64,000 nucleotides of DNA from Virgibacillus aidingensis (GCF_010994035.1 NZ_WIXN01000003.1:1-64000), one strand, 5' to 3'. Counted from the stretch's first letter, positions 26,948 to 36,241 are shown. The notes: a model not told the origin generated them from the letters alone. Made by a program: numbers and translations.

Positions 26948-27253
26948 TTACAGCACCTCTGGTAGCCAAATTAATTATTTTTAAGCCAATACATTTTCTA
27001 TAATATATTGTACTGCTTCATTCTTAAAAATAGTATTTTTTTATTATCAACAGATTCATAAGGGGAAAAATGCTATAATTACTTAAAAACAGGGTAAAAA
27101 ATAATTGGGATACATTATTAGCTTTACCCGTACATTTATATAATAAGACATTAGGTTCAGTCAATCCATCAAAATGCGGTATTACGGCAGGCAGGGTTTA
27201 AAAAAGTATTTTAGGATACATAGGAACATTCCTGCTGAAAGGAGGGATCTCTT

Positions 27254-28933
27254 ATCTTTGAAAAACGAATCAGACATTTACAGCGTTACAGAGATATTAT
27301 TAAGGCTTTATCGAAGTATGGTTTTGGTTACCTTGCCATGGAACTTGGACTCCATGAAATTCTTTCCATGCCAAGAAGAGTCTTCTTGAATGAGCAGAAA
27401 GAAATTAAACAAAAAACAACCGGGGAAAGAATTCGCCTGTTTATGGAAGAACTTGGTCCAACCTTTGTAAAACTGGGGCAATTTGCAAGTACAAGACCAG
27501 ATGTATTACCGAAGGATATCATTATCGAGCTCGAAAAATTGCAAAGTAATGTAGGCCCCTTCCCTTCCGATGAAGCAAAGAAAATTTTAGAAGAAGAACT
27601 GGAAGCACCTGTGGAAAAAATGTTTTCCGAATTCCAGGAAAAACCTGTTGCTGCTGCTTCCATTGGACAAGTTCATTATGCTGTATTACAAACCGGAGAA
27701 CCGGTAGCGGTAAAAATTCAGCGTCCCAACATTGAAGAAAATGTCAAAACAGATTTAGAGATACTAAGGGATATTGCAGGTATAGCGGAAAAACGGCTGG
27801 AAATGGCAGCACGTTATAACATCGTGGAAATTATTGAGGAATTTGCCAGGTCACTGAAAACAGAGCTTAACTATCTAAATGAAGGAAGAAACTCCGAAAA
27901 AATAAAAGAACAATTCAGCAACAACTCCCATATTCATGTGCCGGAAGTGTATTGGGATTATACTACAGCGCACGTATTAACTGCAGAATTTATCACCGGC
28001 ACAAAGTTGGATGACGTTCAGAAACTTGAAATGAAAGGCCATGATCCCGGTCTGGTCGCAGAGCATGTTGTAAAAGCCATGTTTCACCAAATATTTATAG
28101 AAGGTTTTTTTCATGGCGATCCCCACCCCGGAAATATAATGGTTTTACTGGGGGACAGAACAGTATTTATTGATTTTGGCTCTGTCGGACAGCTGACATC
28201 AGAAATGAAAGACAGCCTTTCCATGTTTGTCATTGCTTTAAGAAGACAACATACGGAAGGCCTCATTAAAGCAATAGACCGGATGGGAATGATACCTGAA
28301 GATGTTAATATAAATGAATTAAATAGAGACGTGGAAAACCTGAGGGATAAATATTACGATATTCCTTTAAGCCATATAAGTCTCGGGGATGCGATTAATG
28401 AATTATTTACGGTTGCCTATAAGCACCAAATACGAATTCCTGCTGACCTTACTCTTCTTGGCAAAGCACTGCTGACGATGGAAGGAATGGTAGAAAGGAT
28501 GGACCCGGATCTCAGCATCATAAAAATGGCCGAACCTTTTGGCAAACAGCTGCTGAAGGAACGATATCAGCCAAAACGGATTGCAGAAAACCTCCTGAAT
28601 GAACTATTTGAATACCGTGAACTTCTGAAGGATTTTCCAAAAAATATCCAGGATGTAAAATCGGTAATTAAAAAAGGAAAAGTACGGGTCGAAATTTCCG
28701 TGCCAAAATTGGAAGAATCTCTGAAAAAAATGGACAGAATCAGCAACAGGCTGGCCTTCAGTATTGTATTGCTCGCTTTCAGCATCATTATGACAGGGCT
28801 GATTATTGGCTCTGCCATTATTAGACAGACTAGCCCGATTTGGAACATACCAGTCATCGAACTCGGCTTTATTGTTGCCGCCGGCATGTTCATATGGATC
28901 CTGTATGCCATTTTTCGTTCCGGACGATTTTAG
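27254..28933 (+). CDS. UbiB/ABC1-type atypical kinase
   Basis: A 559-residue membrane-associated kinase-like protein of the UbiB family. Features are the Ala-rich nucleotide loop AAASIGQVH with VAVKIQRP, the block FFHGDPHPGNIMV, the metal-binding IDFGSVGQL, and two C-terminal transmembrane helices (about 505-555). The start is anomalous. AAAGGAGG (27238-27245) is ideally spaced for AUC at 27254, giving the family N-terminus (FEKRIRHLQRYRDIIKAL) and the normal length. The first in-frame AUG (27338) would remove 28 conserved residues. In Bacilli the role is not settled; lipid or isoprenoid quinone homeostasis is likely. Confidence 0.92.
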   Translation: MFEKRIRHLQRYRDIIKALSKYGFGYLAMELGLHEILSMPRRVFLNEQKEIKQKTTGERIRLFMEELGPTFVKLGQFASTRPDVLPKDIIIELEKLQSNVGPFPSDEAKKILEEELEAPVEKMFSEFQEKPVAAASIGQVHYAVLQTGEPVAVKIQRPNIEENVKTDLEILRDIAGIAEKRLEMAARYNIVEIIEEFARSLKTELNYLNEGRNSEKIKEQFSNNSHIHVPEVYWDYTTAHVLTAEFITGTKLDDVQKLEMKGHDPGLVAEHVVKAMFHQIFIEGFFHGDPHPGNIMVLLGDRTVFIDFGSVGQLTSEMKDSLSMFVIALRRQHTEGLIKAIDRMGMIPEDVNINELNRDVENLRDKYYDIPLSHISLGDAINELFTVAYKHQIRIPADLTLLGKALLTMEGMVERMDPDLSIIKMAEPFGKQLLKERYQPKRIAENLLNELFEYRELLKDFPKNIQDVKSVIKKGKVRVEISVPKLEESLKKMDRISNRLAFSIVLLAFSIIMTGLIIGSAIIRQTSPIWNIPVIELGFIVAAGMFIWILYAIFRSGRF

Positions 28934-28937
28934 GCAT

Positions 28938-28982
28938 GGGACGTTCTTGTGCTGTAAAAGCAAAAGAACGTCCCTTTTTTTA
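28938..28982 (+). terminator. Terminator of the UbiB-like gene
   Basis: Stem GGGACGTTCTT / AAGAACGTCCC (28938-28974) followed by TTTTTTT. Confidence 0.9.
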
Positions 28983-29258
28983 GTGTAATTAAACTTACAA
29001 CCTCAAAGATGACATAAGTTATCTTCCCTTCTTTCATATTTATCTATTTTCCTTATCAACCTCACTCATATTATTTTTCCTGTTGGATAAACTAACCTTT
29101 AGAAAACCTGGCTTTTCATAAATTTTAAAAAGGGCAATAGCCTGCACCTGCATGACTATCACTTAAATTCATCTCTGTGCGTGAAGGAAAAGTTTACGTC
29201 TGAAAATGCTTTTCAATCATTTTAAAGGTTTTCAGGAATAGAAAGGAAGGTTATAAAA

Positions 29259-30065
29259 TTGAGTAAAAACATGACGTTATCAATAATTGGATTAATTATG
29301 CTGGCCGGTTCCCTATTCTTGGGATTACACCCAAGTTCAGCCCAGCAGGAAAATATTCCAGAGTTGGAAGATGGGGAGGAATATGAAGAAAGGATACGGA
29401 ACCCTGTCTCCAATGTAATTTTACAGCAGCGGTTTCCGGATATCCTGGTGTTGAGTGCCGCACCAACGGAAAATACGGTTGCACTGACATTTGATGATGG
29501 TCCTGATCCGCGCTTTACTCCGCAAATTCTGGATTTATTAGCTGAACATGATATTCAGGCAACTTTTTTCGTTACTGGAGCGAGAGCAGAAGCTTATCCG
29601 GAACTTTTACAACGCATCGTTAACGAAGGTCATGTTGTGGGTAATCATACTTATGGACATCCGAACCTGGTAGAGGCAAGTGACATGGATACTTTGGAAA
29701 CCGAGGTTCTGCGCACAGAAGAAATTATTAATTCTGTAGTGGGATATCGACCCAAGCTTTTTCGTGCACCATATGGATTTTTATATGATGAATTGCTGGA
29801 AAAACTGGGTGAAATGGATTATACCGTAGTAGGCTGGTCTGTAGATTCTCTTGACTGGCAGGAAGACCCGCCTGAAGTCATTGCCTATAACGTCATCAAC
29901 AATATCCATCCAGGTGCAATTGTGCTTATGCATGACGGAGCCAGTGAGTCAGGTGACAGGACGAACACAATTGAAGCTTTAAGGCAAATCATTCCCAACC
30001 TGAGAGATCAGGGACTGGAGTTTGAAACCGTCCCGGAGATGCTGGATATTCCTTATCAAAAATAA
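29259..30065 (+). CDS. Secreted polysaccharide deacetylase family protein
   Basis: A 268-residue NodB-fold enzyme with a signal peptide (about 1-27, cleavage near SSAQQ). Catalytic motifs are TFDDGPDP (catalytic Asp and metal Asp), GNHTYGHPNL (metal His pair), RAPYGF and the C-terminal IVLMHDG. These enzymes remove acetyl groups from peptidoglycan or chitin-like polymers. The start is TTG 29259 behind GAAAGGAAGG. Monocistronic, with its own terminator. Confidence 0.92.
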   Translation: MSKNMTLSIIGLIMLAGSLFLGLHPSSAQQENIPELEDGEEYEERIRNPVSNVILQQRFPDILVLSAAPTENTVALTFDDGPDPRFTPQILDLLAEHDIQATFFVTGARAEAYPELLQRIVNEGHVVGNHTYGHPNLVEASDMDTLETEVLRTEEIINSVVGYRPKLFRAPYGFLYDELLEKLGEMDYTVVGWSVDSLDWQEDPPEVIAYNVINNIHPGAIVLMHDGASESGDRTNTIEALRQIIPNLRDQGLEFETVPEMLDIPYQK

Positions 30066-30080
30066 CTTGAGTATTGGTCA

Positions 30081-30117
30081 AATGTCTGCTTCCAATTAGT
30101 TGCGGACATTTTTTTAC
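30081..30117 (+). terminator. Terminator of the polysaccharide deacetylase gene
   Basis: AATGTCTGC / GCGGACATT (30081-30089 with 30102-30110) followed by TTTTT. Confidence 0.8.
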
Positions 30118-30417
30118 CTCTTAATGCTCACTTTTTCACAATGAATTCCCATTCTTTTAGCGAACCGGGGAAACAATCACCGTATCCAGCATAGCTGCTC
30201 CCTGGGCGTCAGGGTGCCTGTCAGACCAGAATAAGTCATGATGCTGCCAAAAAGGTATGATATAAAATGTAATAACTTTTAAGGGGGAATAAAGGGGGGA
30301 CCATATTCAGATTTAAATTGGACGTTTCGCCATTTCCCTGTTTATATTCCCCACAGCGCATTTAGAAAGTTCCCCTCCCCAACCCGTTATATACCGATAT
30401 TCGTCTTTAGCTGATAA
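30118..30417. other. Convergent intergenic spacer
   Basis: I see no gene, RNA or repeat in this 300-bp stretch. Confidence 0.35.
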
Positions 30418-31062
30418 TCAGGAAATATACGATTTTATATATTCCTTAAAATCTCCTACATCTTTAAAAAGTTTATCCGGCTCTTCGGCAAATTCCGGTG
30501 TCTGATAATCCGGCAGCCACTGTACCCCAATCGTTGTCACGCCTGCCCGGCTTCCCGCCTTAATGTCAGCATCACTGTCTCCGATGTACATGGATTCCTC
30601 AGGCCCGGCATTCAGTAAATCCATTGCTTTATGTATTCCTTCCGGATGTGGTTTTGCATGCCCCACTTCATCACCTGCAATTGTTACATCAAAATAAGAA
30701 GCAAGATGGAGCATTTTTAAAGAAATATCCAGGCTGCTTCTTCCCTTCCCCGTTACAACGCCAAGCTTAAATTTGTTTTCCTTTAAAAATTTCAGCAGTT
30801 CCTGTATTTCCTGATTTTCTTTTACAAGTTCTGCATGGCTGTCTGCATAAACCCGATAAAATGTTTCCATGGCTTTTTCTTTATCCTGATAACTTAACCT
30901 CTCATGGATAATCCCAACTTCCGAGGGGCCAAACATTGCTTTGACATCTTCATCTGACAGTTCCTTATCATCAAATTGCTTAAAAATGGTCTGAAAAGAA
31001 TGATAGATTGTCGGCAGGGTATCAGCGACTGTTCCATCAAAATCGAATATGATTGCTTTCAT
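30418..31062 (-). CDS. HAD-superfamily phosphatase (Gph/PpaX-like)
   Basis: A 214-residue haloacid-dehalogenase hydrolase. All four motifs are visible: DFDGTVADT (nucleophile Asp7), VVTGKGRSS (motif II), the KPHP lysine (motif III) and GDSDADIKAG (motif IV). The helical cap lies between motifs I and II. Closest by pattern are phosphoglycolate or pyrophosphate phosphatases. It is the last gene downstream of the NAD salvage genes and a phosphatase pseudogene. The substrate cannot be assigned from sequence. Confidence 0.88.
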   Translation of the reverse strand: MKAIIFDFDGTVADTLPTIYHSFQTIFKQFDDKELSDEDVKAMFGPSEVGIIHERLSYQDKEKAMETFYRVYADSHAELVKENQEIQELLKFLKENKFKLGVVTGKGRSSLDISLKMLHLASYFDVTIAGDEVGHAKPHPEGIHKAMDLLNAGPEESMYIGDSDADIKAGSRAGVTTIGVQWLPDYQTPEFAEEPDKLFKDVGDFKEYIKSYIS

Positions 31063-31089
31063 TATAATTTCTCCCGTCTTTTATTTTTG

Positions 31090-31619
31090 TTCGTCCTCCC
31101 ATAGTCTCTCTACAGAGTGCCCTTTATGTGATAATTGTAAAAAGAAAATGTCCGGATGGCTCAAATTCTTCCCGGAAAACCAAATTGCTTGACATATTAT
31201 TTTAATAGTAAAGACCTCATATTTCCATGTGCTATTATAATAATATTCTCCTCTTCATCTTCTGCAGCATCTTCCACTACCCAAACAATGCGGTTCATTG
31301 CTGGATTCTCCTCCGGCACACGGCAAATCCGGATTGTCGTACGCAGCTTTAAGTTTATCCAGCCAGTCCGGCATGTTTACTGAATTAAGTACCCGTTCTG
31401 ACAACCGGCTGGCCTTTTCAATCAGTAAATTTTTGCCTGGCAACCGGTACAATCGATTGACTTCCCGAAAAAGGGGCTGGAAATAATGCGGTTCCCTTCT
31501 CTCTTCTTAAAAAAATTACTCAGTTGTTTTGCCTGTTTAAATCCTTCTTCCATCAGTGGTGCTGCAGGAGCCCGTCCTTCTGCGCTGCAATGTCTGATAA
31601 TATAAATGCTGTTCATCAT
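31090..31619 (-). pseudogene. Decayed histidine-phosphatase (phosphoglycerate mutase-like) gene
   Basis: The sequence can be followed only by changing frame. The first frame gives an intact N-terminus with the catalytic RHC motif (SIYIIRHCSAEGRAPAAPL) up to RIISSPFF. A second frame, from about 31465, carries LLIEKASRLSERVL to NPDLPCAGGESSNE. A third, from about 31305, continues MNRIVWVVEDAAEDEE to HGNMRSLLLK, then an in-frame TAA. At least two frameshifts and one stop codon are therefore present. The original start overlaps the nadD stop by 4 bp (ATGA type), so it was once a translationally coupled member of the NAD operon. Confidence 0.8.
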
Positions 31620-32311
31620 CTGTCATCACCTTGGTATAATCGATGGTCTTTAATATAGCTGTAGCAGCTTTCGGGCAGTAAGTACCTCGGTTCCCCTCCC
31701 CGGGAAAATTCCTCTCTTATATAGGTCGAGCTGATTTCCATGGCAAGCCCTTTATCCAGGAGCTGAAACCTGCCGTCATCGTAATTTCTGAGCAATGGAG
31801 ATTTTGCGATAGTTTCAAGCATATTTATATTTTCCCTGGCCATGACAATAAACTGATTGGAGCGAATCAGCTGTTCATCCATCATCCATTTTCCTTTTGC
31901 GATATCTGCAAGCAAATCTGCTCCCATTATAAAGAAAAGTTCCGCTTCCGGCAAAAATGCTTTAAAATGCTCCATTGTATAATAGGAATAGTGTTTTCCC
32001 GGCTGTGCTGTAAATTCATATGTATCCATTAAGAATTTCGGGTTATCATTAATTGCCAATCGGACCATTGCCGCGCGATGTTTTTCCACTGTTGCCATTT
32101 GCTTATCCCTTCTTTTATCAGAAGAAGGGAGGAATATAATATAATCCAGCCCTTTTCGATGGGCCACGGTAGAAGCTGTCCATAAATGCACATTCGTAAT
32201 CGGGTCAAAGGAAGAACCGTATACTCCTACCTTTGTTCCTTTTTGAAGCAAGGATGTAAGATTTTTCCCGGGGTTCAGCTGTCGAAAATATTCAATTGTC
32301 TGCTCACTCAT
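31616..32311 (-). CDS. nadD: Nicotinate-nucleotide adenylyltransferase-like protein (NadD)
   Basis: A 231-residue nucleotidyltransferase that would adenylate nicotinate mononucleotide in NAD synthesis. The GSSFDPITNVHLW segment (32-44) is the (T/H)xGH nucleotide-binding loop; here the Gly is Val (TNVH). The C-terminal ISSTYIREE motif fits the family. A 25-residue N-terminal extension precedes the fold. It overlaps the upstream pncB gene by 8 bp, pointing to the same pathway. Because of the altered loop and extension, it may be a divergent paralogue working beside a housekeeping NadD elsewhere. Confidence 0.82.
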   Translation of the reverse strand: MSEQTIEYFRQLNPGKNLTSLLQKGTKVGVYGSSFDPITNVHLWTASTVAHRKGLDYIIFLPSSDKRRDKQMATVEKHRAAMVRLAINDNPKFLMDTYEFTAQPGKHYSYYTMEHFKAFLPEAELFFIMGADLLADIAKGKWMMDEQLIRSNQFIVMARENINMLETIAKSPLLRNYDDGRFQLLDKGLAMEISSTYIREEFSRGGEPRYLLPESCYSYIKDHRLYQGDDR

Positions 32312-33770
32312 TTCCGACCATCTCTTTTACCTTGCTTCTGACGAGGTGGATGTAATCCATCTTATTGTTCCAGGCCTTTTCACTCAAATCCACCGGATAC
32401 TCTTCCGGATTCACTGTTCGCTTATACTCCTCCCACAGCAAATTTAATTGTTCTGCTGCATAGGCCTGCATTTCAGGAAGTTCGGGAGTTTCATAAACCA
32501 GCTTACCGTCCTTAAAAATTTCATGGTGCAAGTTTACTGCTTCAAAGTTTGTTACAAATTTACTGATATACGTATGAATGGGATGAAACATTTTGAGCCT
32601 TTCCTCTTCTTCAGGCTGTTCATCCTCCAGCGTTATGTAATCCCCCTCAGATTTGCCATTCATCTGATTGACAATACGATACACTTTTTTTAGTCCGGGC
32701 GTTGTTACTTTTTCCGGATTGCTGGAGAGCTTAATCGTATCCTCCATTTCTCCCTGTTCATTTTCAATAGCAGCCAATTTGTATACGGCCCCCAATGCAG
32801 GCTGATCATAAGCCGTAATTAGTTTAGTACCAATGCCCCACACGTCGATTTGGGCACCCTGTGCTTTTAAACTCATAATGGTCGATTCATCCAGATCACT
32901 GGAAGCATATATTTTTGCGTCGGGGAAACCTGCCTCATCCAGCATTTTTCTGGCTTCTTTTGACAGAAATGACAAGTCACCGCTATCGAGGCGAACACCA
33001 AGGAAATTGATTTTATCCCCATATTCTTTTGCAACTGCAATGGCATTGGGCATCCCTGTTTTTATGGTGTCATACGTATCTACAAGAAAAACGCAATCTT
33101 TATGGCTGTTTGCATACTTTCTGAATGCTTCCCGTTCATTTCTGTATGCTTGAATCATGGAATGGGCGTGGGTCCCGGCAGGAGGAATGCCGAATAACTT
33201 GGCAGCCCTTACATTGCTTGTAGCGTCGAATCCGCCAATATATGCCGCGCGAGTTCCCCATATTGCCGCATCCATTTCCTGGGCGCGTCTAGTACCAAAT
33301 TCCATCACTGTCTGATCCTTTACAATCTGTTTAATCCGTGAAGCCTTAGTAGCAATTAATGTTTGATAGTTAACAATATTAAGAAGTGCTGTTTCCAGCA
33401 GTTGTGCTTCAGCTAAACCTGCTTCCACGCGAAGCATGGGTACATTTTCAAAAACAATTTCTCCTTCCCTTAATGCCCGTATGTTCCCCGTAAACTTTAT
33501 GGTACGCAAATAGTCAATAAATGCTTCTTCATAGCCCAGTTCATCTTTTAAATAGTTTAGGTCAGTTTCACTGAAACGAAGGTCTTGAATATACTCAATG
33601 ACCTTTTCCAGTCCGGCAAACACAGCATAGCCATTCCCGAATGGTTTTTTGCGGAAATACAGGTCAAATACTGCACGGCGATTATGGATGCCATCATCCC
33701 AGTAAGCTTTAGCCATATTTATTTGGTATAAATCCGTGTGCAATGCTAAACTGTCATCTTTATAATGCAT
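32304..33770 (-). CDS. pncB: Nicotinate phosphoribosyltransferase
   Basis: A 488-residue enzyme of the PncB family, which converts nicotinate and PRPP to nicotinate mononucleotide in NAD salvage. Recognisable segments are the N-terminal TDLYQINMAKAYW, GTRRAQEMDAA, GTHAHSMIQAY, the FLVDTYDT sheet, and GVRLDSGDL with ASSDLDE in the phosphate-binding core. The start ATG at 33770 has AGGAGGG at good spacing; an ATG 16 codons upstream lacks an SD. It follows nrtR, with its own TATAAT and a shared operator-like element in the gap. Confidence 0.95.
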   Translation of the reverse strand: MHYKDDSLALHTDLYQINMAKAYWDDGIHNRRAVFDLYFRKKPFGNGYAVFAGLEKVIEYIQDLRFSETDLNYLKDELGYEEAFIDYLRTIKFTGNIRALREGEIVFENVPMLRVEAGLAEAQLLETALLNIVNYQTLIATKASRIKQIVKDQTVMEFGTRRAQEMDAAIWGTRAAYIGGFDATSNVRAAKLFGIPPAGTHAHSMIQAYRNEREAFRKYANSHKDCVFLVDTYDTIKTGMPNAIAVAKEYGDKINFLGVRLDSGDLSFLSKEARKMLDEAGFPDAKIYASSDLDESTIMSLKAQGAQIDVWGIGTKLITAYDQPALGAVYKLAAIENEQGEMEDTIKLSSNPEKVTTPGLKKVYRIVNQMNGKSEGDYITLEDEQPEEEERLKMFHPIHTYISKFVTNFEAVNLHHEIFKDGKLVYETPELPEMQAYAAEQLNLLWEEYKRTVNPEEYPVDLSEKAWNNKMDYIHLVRSKVKEMVGNE

Positions 33771-33816
33771 GATGAAACCCTCCTGATTATAAAAAAATGT
33801 TTTAATTAATTTCCAC

Positions 33817-33838
33817 ATTACAAATTACTGTTATTATA
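33817..33838 (-). promoter_or_regulatory. Internal pncB promoter with candidate NrtR operator
   Basis: On the minus strand TATAAT (33838-33833) is followed three bases later by AGTAATTTGTAAT (33829-33817). The same 13 bases occur in the palindrome just downstream of the nrtR promoter. The -35 region, inside the end of nrtR, is weak. Confidence 0.6.
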
Positions 33839-33840
33839 CC

Positions 33841-34656
33841 TTATTCCCAAATCGAAGTAACTGCCGGCCGATCATTAAATCTATACAATTGAGAGGGCCT
33901 GTACGAATTTCTTTTTGTTTTCTTCAGTTTGCCCTCTTTATCATAAACTTTATCAATAAAATCAAGCTTTGGAACTTTTGAGAAAAATACAGAGCTATTT
34001 CTGATTTTCGGTGTATCTGTTACCGTTTGTAACACACGCTGCAGTTCTGAAAGCGTAAATTCTTCCGGAAGAAAATTTCCCGCAATCTTCGTTTCCGCCA
34101 TATCTTTCTTCATTCTTTCGAAAGCATCCGAAATGATATTCCGGTGGTCAAAAGCCAGCTCAAGCTGCTCAGTTTCAGCCAAGGTGAATAGCTTTACCTC
34201 CTGTGCATCATCTCCTGCCTTTCTTTTCATTAATTTCTGTTCCGGAACAATGGCATAGTGGGCACTTGAGATCATCCAGCCCCTTGGGTCCCTTCCAAAT
34301 TCATCATATACAGAAAAATGTTTTAAAAACAGTCCCTTTACCCCTGTTTCTTCCTCCAATTCCCTTAACGCCGCTTCCATTGCTGTTTCCTTTTTATTGC
34401 CGTCAATAAAGCCGCCAGGAAGAGCCCATTTCCCGCCTTCTATGTTTGGCTCACCTTCTGCATCTCTTGCTGCTCTTTTTATTAACATGATTTTTAACAT
34501 TTTGTTCTCCGGTTCCTTTATATTTCTTTTACCCGCTTCCCGTTTTTTTTCCGAGATAATCGTAAAAACTGCTATATCACTCGTATACCCGTCCGGAGTA
34601 ACATACTTACCGGCATCATAGTTCCGTATCACTTTCTCTTCACTATGATTAGCCAT
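33841..34656 (-). CDS. nrtR: Nudix-related NAD regulator (NrtR-type)
   Basis: A 271-residue protein. Residues about 23-165 form a Nudix domain with GGKWALPGGFIDGNKK and ALRELEEETG; the box has two extra residues between the Gly and first Glu, so catalysis may be lost. Residues about 195-262 form the C-terminal winged helix typical of NrtR (FTLSELQRVLQTV, then an SKVPKLDFIDKV segment, then YRPSQLYRF). NrtR proteins repress NAD genes and sense ADP-ribose-type ligands. Position at the head of pncB-nadD strongly supports this. A palindrome sits over its own transcription start. SD TGGAGGTGAG. Confidence 0.9.
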   Translation of the reverse strand: MANHSEEKVIRNYDAGKYVTPDGYTSDIAVFTIISEKKREAGKRNIKEPENKMLKIMLIKRAARDAEGEPNIEGGKWALPGGFIDGNKKETAMEAALRELEEETGVKGLFLKHFSVYDEFGRDPRGWMISSAHYAIVPEQKLMKRKAGDDAQEVKLFTLAETEQLELAFDHRNIISDAFERMKKDMAETKIAGNFLPEEFTLSELQRVLQTVTDTPKIRNSSVFFSKVPKLDFIDKVYDKEGKLKKTKRNSYRPSQLYRFNDRPAVTSIWE

Positions 34657-34675
34657 ACACTCACCTCCAGGCTAT

Positions 34676-34733
34676 AGTAATTTGTAATTGCTAAATTACT
34701 TATTATTATAAATAACTCCCCGGCACATTGCAA
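34676..34733 (-). promoter_or_regulatory. nrtR promoter with overlapping palindromic operator
   Basis: On the minus strand TTGCAA (34733-34728), a 17-base spacer and TATAAT (34710-34705) form a good promoter. Immediately downstream, at the expected transcription start, is a 25-bp palindrome (34676-34700) with arms AGTAATTT and AAATTACT separated by nine bases. Confidence 0.75.
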
Positions 34734-34936
34734 TTGAAATAAGTTCTACTATTGGTTTTTATGGTGGGGCGCGGAACCGCTGTACCGCGGTACTAAAGAA
34801 GCAGATGAGGGAGCCAAAATTTCCGGATCTTACTACATCTTTTCCTGGAATAGATGGGATGAGCATACTTTTAACCGCCATAGTTTTTCTTCACGTGCAA
34901 AAAAGCAAGCCAGTTATTAGCACAACCTAATATATG
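34734..34936. other. Intergenic spacer
   Basis: No gene or known RNA is visible between the nrtR promoter and the WYL microprotein stop. Confidence 0.3.
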
Positions 34937-35152
34937 CTAAGCACTGGCTTCGCTCCCTATTTTCCCCCAGGAAAGAATATTTACCAACTTAAATGATCGC
35001 ACCCGTTTTCTGTAATAGCAATAAGCAAGCATATTGCCATTATGGACGTCAATAACTTTTATAATTCGCTGGGTTATATTTCCGTCTGCATCCAAATAAT
35101 ATATCATAATCTTTTCCTGGCTCTCCACAAAGTGAACCAAAGTAGATTGCAT
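34937..35152 (-). CDS. Small WYL-domain-like protein
   Basis: A 71-residue protein beginning MQSTLVHFVESQEKI. The pattern IYYLDADGNITQRIIKVIDV, then MLAYCYYRKRVRSFKLVNI, matches the core strands of WYL ligand-sensing domains, without the DNA-binding part. The start at 35152 has AGGAGGAGA at ideal spacing; longer in-frame starts lack an SD. Stand-alone WYL microproteins may modulate partners or bind nucleic acid or small ligands. The function here is unknown. Confidence 0.72.
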   Translation of the reverse strand: MQSTLVHFVESQEKIMIYYLDADGNITQRIIKVIDVHNGNMLAYCYYRKRVRSFKLVNILSWGKIGSEASA

Positions 35153-35588
35153 AAAAATCTCCTCCTGAACGGGAATGTTTGTTCTTATTATAACAGAACA
35201 AACGATCTGTTTCAAAGCATAAATTGAACATGATAAGTAATATTAAGTTAGCTTCCACCAATTTTATTTAACTACTTAAAATTCATTTATTACCTGCATC
35301 AGACCCACGCTGTCTCTTCATACAGATACATTGCTGTATAGGTGGATAATCCAGAGATTACAAAAATATAACGTTTGTAACAAATCAACCTGAATTTACT
35401 ATAAAAACCAAAATACGCTATTTATTAAGTATTGTAAAATACTTCCTGGATTGCCGTAAAACCAGGTTGGTCATGGAATCAGACACTCCACACTAAATTT
35501 CCCATTTTTTAGTTAATGCCAGATTGTTTTACATCTATTAATCTATTATGTAAGTATTTTTAAGCTGAGAAATCAGGAGGTTAACACA
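35153..35588. other. Intergenic region between divergent genes
   Basis: This 436-bp AT-rich region contains promoters for both flanking genes. A weak candidate for the rightward gene is TTGTTT...TATTAT near 35525-35550. I see no gene or riboswitch. Confidence 0.35.
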
Positions 35589-36176
35589 TTGAATAAATTA
35601 AATAAAATACTATTAACTGCAACACTATCGCTAAGCTTAGCTTTAATGCCCGCAATTGCCGGAGCTGCTTCTTATACAATAGAGCCTGGCGATACTTTTC
35701 AATCCATTGCCAAAGAACACGGGGTTACCATGAAAAACCTGCAGATTGCCAACAACCGTTCAGGCTTTAACTTAATGGCAGGCGAAACCATTGATATCCC
35801 AAATTCTGTTTCCCATGCTGATCGGGAATTAATGGCTAAACTTGTTAATGCCGAGGCAAAAGGAGAACCTTATGCAGGTAAAGTCGCAGTAGCCACTGTT
35901 GTCTTAAATCGGGTGGATGCCAATGAATTTCCCGATACAGTAAGGGATGTTATTTATGAAAGAACAGGCGGGTATTATGCGTTTTCCCCAGTACTGGATG
36001 GTACCATCAATGAAGAATATACAGAGGAAGATATGGCAGCAGTGGAAGAAGCTATTGCTTTTAGAGGACAGGGAAACGGCACTTTATACTTTTACAATCC
36101 CGACAAAGCAGAAAGCAGCTGGGTTTTTTCAAGAGAAACCATTTTAACCATCGGTGATCATCGTTTTGCAAAATAA
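35589..36176 (+). CDS. LysM-domain cell wall hydrolase (SleB/CwlJ type)
   Basis: A 195-residue secreted enzyme with signal peptide (1-27), one LysM peptidoglycan-binding domain (28-72: YTIEPGDTFQSIAKEHGVTM) and a SleB-type hydrolase domain (77-195). The family's catalytic Glu90 lies in LVNAEAKGEP, with VLNRVDANEFPDTV and YNPDKAESSW downstream. SleB-type enzymes degrade spore cortex; LysM versions also act on vegetative walls. The start is TTG with AGGAGG. It shares a bidirectional terminator with the convergent oxidase gene. Confidence 0.93.
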   Translation: MNKLNKILLTATLSLSLALMPAIAGAASYTIEPGDTFQSIAKEHGVTMKNLQIANNRSGFNLMAGETIDIPNSVSHADRELMAKLVNAEAKGEPYAGKVAVATVVLNRVDANEFPDTVRDVIYERTGGYYAFSPVLDGTINEEYTEEDMAAVEEAIAFRGQGNGTLYFYNPDKAESSWVFSRETILTIGDHRFAK

Positions 36177-36241
36177 TGAACATAGAACGGTGTATTTTCT
36201 TCAAAGAAAATATGCTGGTTCAGGAAAAGCTCTGTAAAAAA

